Source: Apodospora peruviana (taxonomy: Eukaryota > Ascomycota > Sordariomycetes > Sordariales > Lasiosphaeriaceae). From it: a stretch of 64,000 nt of DNA. Positions 60,282 through 64,000 of this stretch are shown here, piece by piece. The stretch is taken from assembly GCA_033439685.1 (NCBI GenBank), contig JAUEDM010000005.1, positions 2,294,001-2,358,000 of the forward strand. The letters are read 5' to 3'. Positions within the stretch are counted from its first letter, which is position 1; every line of letters begins with the position of its first letter. The notes beneath the pieces are model-generated. The model searched no databases, was not told where the DNA came from, and saw only the letters and a list, made by a program, of their open reading frames with translations. Both the position numbers and the translations under genes were made by a program.

Positions 60282-61691
60282 ATGCATCATGCCCCGAAGC
60301 CGGGCTCCGATCCGGAGAGGTATGTCGGTTCTGTTTCCATATCCCGGGCCCGTTCCGGCTCCGGCTCCGTTTCTGGGTGGATATCACTTCGGATGATGGG
60401 GAAATCATGACATAGATATGTCAAGCACTATTATGAGATATGAAAAACTGACAGGAAAAATAGACCGGTTCACATCGTCTTTGTCGGTGCCGGCGCAGTT
60501 GGTTGTTTCTATGCTTCGCGGCTGCATCATGCAAGTCACCTCACTCATCATCCATCATCCATTACTTCTATCGGAAGCTAACAGCCAGTTCGCCTCCTAT
60601 AGCCCAGTAATAACACCAACGTCTCCCTAATCGCCCGATCCAACTACAAGACCCTCGCATCTGAGGGTGTCAAGCTCCAAACTCATACGTTTGGCGATTA
60701 CACCTTTGTCCCTCACTCTGTCTTTCCATCTGTCTCTGCAGCAGCAGCGACCAGCTGGGACTATGTCATAGTAACCACAAAGGCCTTACCGGACCGCACC
60801 AACGACGCGGAGCTCATCGCAGCTCTTGTCAATCCAAAAACATGCATCGTGCTGATCCAGAACGGCGTGGGCGTGGAAGCGCCCTACCGCGCCCGCTTTC
60901 CCGACACCCCCATTTTGAGTGCCGTGACGGTCGTGTCCGCGGAACAGATTAGACAGGGGACGATCAAGCAGCACAGGTGGACAAGGATCCATCTTGGGCC
61001 GTACAGCAACTCTGCGTCGTTTGATGCGGCCGCGTCGGGTCCGGCCGCGCCGGGTAGTGGTGGCGAGGAGACTACTGGAAACATAAATCCGGTTAATAGT
61101 GTTATTCCAACGGCGGTCGGCGGCGGCAGCGGCGGTGTTGACAAGAGCCTTGAACGAAAAGGAATGGAGAGGGCGGAACAGTTGGGGGACTGGTGGACGA
61201 GACTAGGCGGGATCCGGGACGTTGAGTTATCTGACGAGATTGACTTGCAGATTGTAAGGTGGCACAAGCTGTGCATAAACGCGGCGTTTAATCCGTCGGC
61301 GGTGCTTTCCGGGGGTGTGGGCAATGCGGACATGGTGAGGGATGCTGAACTAAGAGTTCATTTGGCTGGTGTGATGAAGGAGATCTGGGACGCCATCCCT
61401 AGAATTTTGGGGAGGGAGTTTCCGAAGCAGTTGGCGAGCCCCGAGAAGATTCTCAAGAGCACGGAGCGGAATGTGGGTAGCAAGCCGAGTATGTTGCTGG
61501 ATTGGGAAACGGGCAAGCCAATGGAGCTGGAGGTGATTCTGGGGAACCCGGTGCGGATTGCCAAGGCCAAGGGGGTTGAGTTGCCCAGGATGCAGACGCT
61601 TTACGCGCTTTTGAGGAGTGCACAGCAAGTAAGGGAAAAGGAGGCAAGGAAAAGGATGGCAAGGAAAAGTGGGAGGCCCGGGAAGTTGTAG
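60282..61691 (+). CDS. 2-dehydropantoate 2-reductase (ketopantoate reductase, ApbA/PanE family)
   Basis: Reduces 2-dehydropantoate to pantoate with NADPH on the way to pantothenate and coenzyme A. Exons 60282-60319, 60464-60530 and 60603-61691 encode 397 aa. The Rossmann motif GAGAVG is at 21-26. Family blocks follow: VTTKAL, IQNGVG, the catalytic-Lys block RWHKLCINAAFNPSAVL, and MLLDWETGKPMELE near the C-terminus. The start at 60282 was chosen because only this ATG joins in frame through GTATGT at 60320 to the Rossmann exon. Intron 2 (60531-60602) has a GC donor (GCAAGT) and a TAG acceptor with a CTAAC branch point. A Gly/Ser/Ala/Pro-rich loop (about 170-205) is an insertion relative to bacterial PanE. 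Several paralogues of this family exist in fungi, so the pantothenate role is likely but not certain. Confidence 0.88.
60531..60602 (+). other. GC-AG intron in the ketopantoate reductase gene
   Basis: Reading through without splicing meets a stop within about 20 codons, whereas removing 60531-60602 joins RLHH to PSNNTNVSLIARS in frame. No GT in a usable phase lies nearby. GCAAGT is the consensus form of the rare GC donor class. Confidence 0.75.
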
Positions 61692-64000
61692 GTTTCGATA
61701 TGAGAGAGATGATGGGTGGCTGGATTGCTCTGGGTAGTACGTTTGTGTCTAGGTAGGCTTGGTGAAGAAAAGGGCTTCTCATGGGAGGACTGTATACCTA
61801 CAGACAGAGCTGTTATTCTGATTTGACAGATTGATTGCATATTCCGGTTTATCATTCATTATTTGGGCGTAGTTGATATAAGTGGTGTTAGTGTTTTGTC
61901 TTGCACCTTTTACTTATTGTCTTGGTCTTTCTATTATATTTCTTCATGATACCACTGCCATCAGGACTAGACGAGGTAAATCTGATTGGATCTGGACTCT
62001 CTTTTTTTGTTTCTTTAATAAAAAAACAAGAAAAAAAAAACGGGGGATTTTATTTACTTTCTCTCACACGCCTCCTCCGGCTAGGCCTTGAAACGTCAAC
62101 CCGCCCGCACCTTTTCACATTCCATACATCCGCTAGGGTTTAGACCATTAAGTCAACATTTTGCTAGGCCCTGGTCTGGAAAAGATATATTTGCGTATCA
62201 GATACACGATATTCTCTCATCTTAGACCAGGACATATTGAACCAACTACATTGAGGGTTTTAGTGTAAGACCAACAACGAATGCTCTTTGGGAGCGCGGT
62301 ACAACTATAGTTCACCTTATCTCCCACCAAGACCAGTGAAATGAAGTAGTATACCAAAGATAGGTCATGTTTCATGTATTTCCCTTCACGAATCCTGTTG
62401 CCCTAGCTTGAACCAAGGCTTAGAGTGTTATCACAAGGAGACATGAACTGAGGAGATTGCATTAGGCGCCTTGCAAAACGTCCAGTCGTCGTTCGACATT
62501 GGTCTGATCAAGGCTGCAAAGTATTCTTTTCCATTACTCTTCTTTCGTATGTTGTGAAACCCTTTATTTACAAGGGCTTTTGAGTGTTGGCCATATCGCA
62601 GATGATAGATATATCATATAAGTCTCCGCAAACTTTACTTTGGTTCCAGCTAGGATTACAAGAATCGGATGAGACTAGACTTGTTCTGTTGACTCCGCTC
62701 CCACAGTTCCCCCTTCTATTAATCTTCGTGTCTCATTCCTACCTCGGTGTAGTATTTGGCGAGGTACGTTTACGCTGTTTGAGATTTACACACTTCTCCT
62801 AGAATCTAGAACATCAGTATGATACGGCCAGCCTACCAAGGGTCAATCAAGGCCACGTTGTGTGCGACTTCAATTATCAAGGTACCTACCTACCTAGGTA
62901 TCCAGGTAATCTCTGTAGTAGTATTAGGGTAGTGTCCTGAAGTTTGTTTCACCACCATTTTATTGCGACAGTAACACCTGAGAGACCCAAGTAAACAATT
63001 TCTCTCTGTTGTCGTGTTCACAAGAAACGGCTACATTCAAGTTTTTGTCTGGCACAATACAGTGAGTAATAACACCGGGAACGCGATACACTGCATTCTT
63101 GTAATTGGGAATATCTTTTCCGTGCTATGCTTGCTGATTACTTGTCACTGAGAATCCGTATCCAGGTGTGCACTTCACATGTCAATTTGTCAAGATGTTA
63201 TCGATTAAACTTTGGTATATTGGGGTTTCTTACCGAGTCAAATACCAGGGCCTCCTGAGGAAGTTTAAATCGCAGTCTGCACGTTCCGATTGAGGAGGAG
63301 ACGACTTGCTCAGTGCCGCTAACCAACCCGTCAGGAAGGACCTACGCGCGGTGAAGACCGAGGCAGGTTAACAGAGCCTTCCATCGAAGCGAGAAATTCG
63401 GTTCAGTGACGTGTATCATTCTTGGTACGAAGGAGCGAAGTCATGAAGTTTGTGGATCAGACACTGACACAAGGCGAATCGGATTCTACCCGGTGGTGGA
63501 CAAGAGGTAACCAAGGCGGATATAAAAAGGATTAACGGCTTTGGAGGTGGAGTGGGAATTAACTGAGCTGGTCCGAAATTCGAAGGTGGAAGTTGTGTGA
63601 AGAGATGGAAGGCACGAGCAGCACTCGCACTCGTTTGTAGTTGCCTGGTGTTGAGTCGTCGACAAACATGTCCGAATCCGGCACCGCTGTGGCAAATGCG
63701 TCCTCACCAGCCACACGAAAAACCTCTTCAACAGCACCCCGCTTTGTTTGAAGTTACCTTAAGTTCAAGCCACCATGACGACATCTTCGCCCGGAGATGT
63801 CACTCAGCCCACTGTCAGACAAGCCACTGTCAGACGTAGCTCGGTGACGATGAGCTCGGCTCGGCCTCTGCTGCCAGATTTCGCAAATTATTAAAGGATT
63901 CCGATATTTGACAATTGACAGCAAAAGGCCAATCGATGGCACTATGACCTAACTGAGCCGTCTTCATGCAAGTATCGTTCGACTTTTTCGGCAGGGCTGG
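61692..64000. other. Gene-free right end
   Basis: No protein gene is supported. AGGTACCT (62880) and TACCTAGGTA (62891-62900) form one dense cluster at 62879-62908. A 15-base-period direct repeat containing CCACTGTCAGAC occurs twice at 63809-63835. The left part is AT-rich. Confidence 0.5.
62879..62908. repeat. Cluster of AGGTACCT / TACCTAGGTA palindromes
   Basis: One of the clearest members of a dispersed intergenic motif family. Other copies of AGGTACCT start at 1883, 14650, 25347, 31520, 35823, 46277, 46997 and 58593. Confidence 0.75.

Overview
The window is nuclear DNA from a filamentous ascomycete (Pezizomycotina, most likely a sordariomycete). Genes are split by short introns of about 50-75 nt with GTAAGT-like donors, several lie in CT-rich promoter settings, and the recognisable proteins are of filamentous-fungal type (copper-fist and Zn2Cys6 regulators, COX15, MAM3/CNNM, tandem-domain GLO1). 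I could support 13 protein genes and one broken transposase. All exon maps are hand-made from splice consensus, reading frame and family conservation. Genus and species cannot be settled from the sequence alone.

Layout. 1-2704: gene-free, with a C24/A13 tract. 2705-4258: a complete pogo/Fot-type DNA transposon with 47-bp perfect inverted ends and a TA target duplication, whose transposase has lost its centre. 5050-10802: a divergent pair of metal transporters, a ZIP zinc-type importer (minus) and a manganese-type CDF exporter (plus), separated by 2.4 kb. 11498-13008: COX15 (heme A synthase). 13009-16663: gene-free or long leader, then a 74-residue Cys-rich protein. 17998-30614: five consecutive minus-strand genes: a low-complexity nuclear-looking protein, a zinc alcohol dehydrogenase, long-form phosphoglycerate dehydrogenase, glyoxalase I and a MAM3/CNNM membrane protein. 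32065-45208: three plus-strand genes: an intronless orphan of 948 aa, a 1169-aa coiled-coil protein and a 921-aa Zn2Cys6 regulator of RGT1/COL-26 type. 49131-50843: a copper-fist regulator (minus). 50844-60281: 9.4 kb with no gene I can support. 60282-61691: a ketopantoate reductase with a GC-AG intron. 61692-64000: gene-free.

How the genes may work together. Five of the 13 genes concern transition metals or metal cofactors: ZIP, Mn-type CDF, COX15, MAM3/CNNM and the copper-fist factor. The divergent ZIP/CDF pair is the tightest case. Whether this is more than chance is inference. Serine synthesis (PGDH), methylglyoxal detoxification (GLO1) and aldehyde/alcohol reduction (ADH) sit in tandem, but that may also be accidental.

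Beyond genes, two short motifs stand out between them: the palindrome AGGTACCT/TACCTAGGTA (nine copies of the 8-mer seen, about one expected) and a telomere-like AACCCTAACCC word (four copies, essentially none expected).
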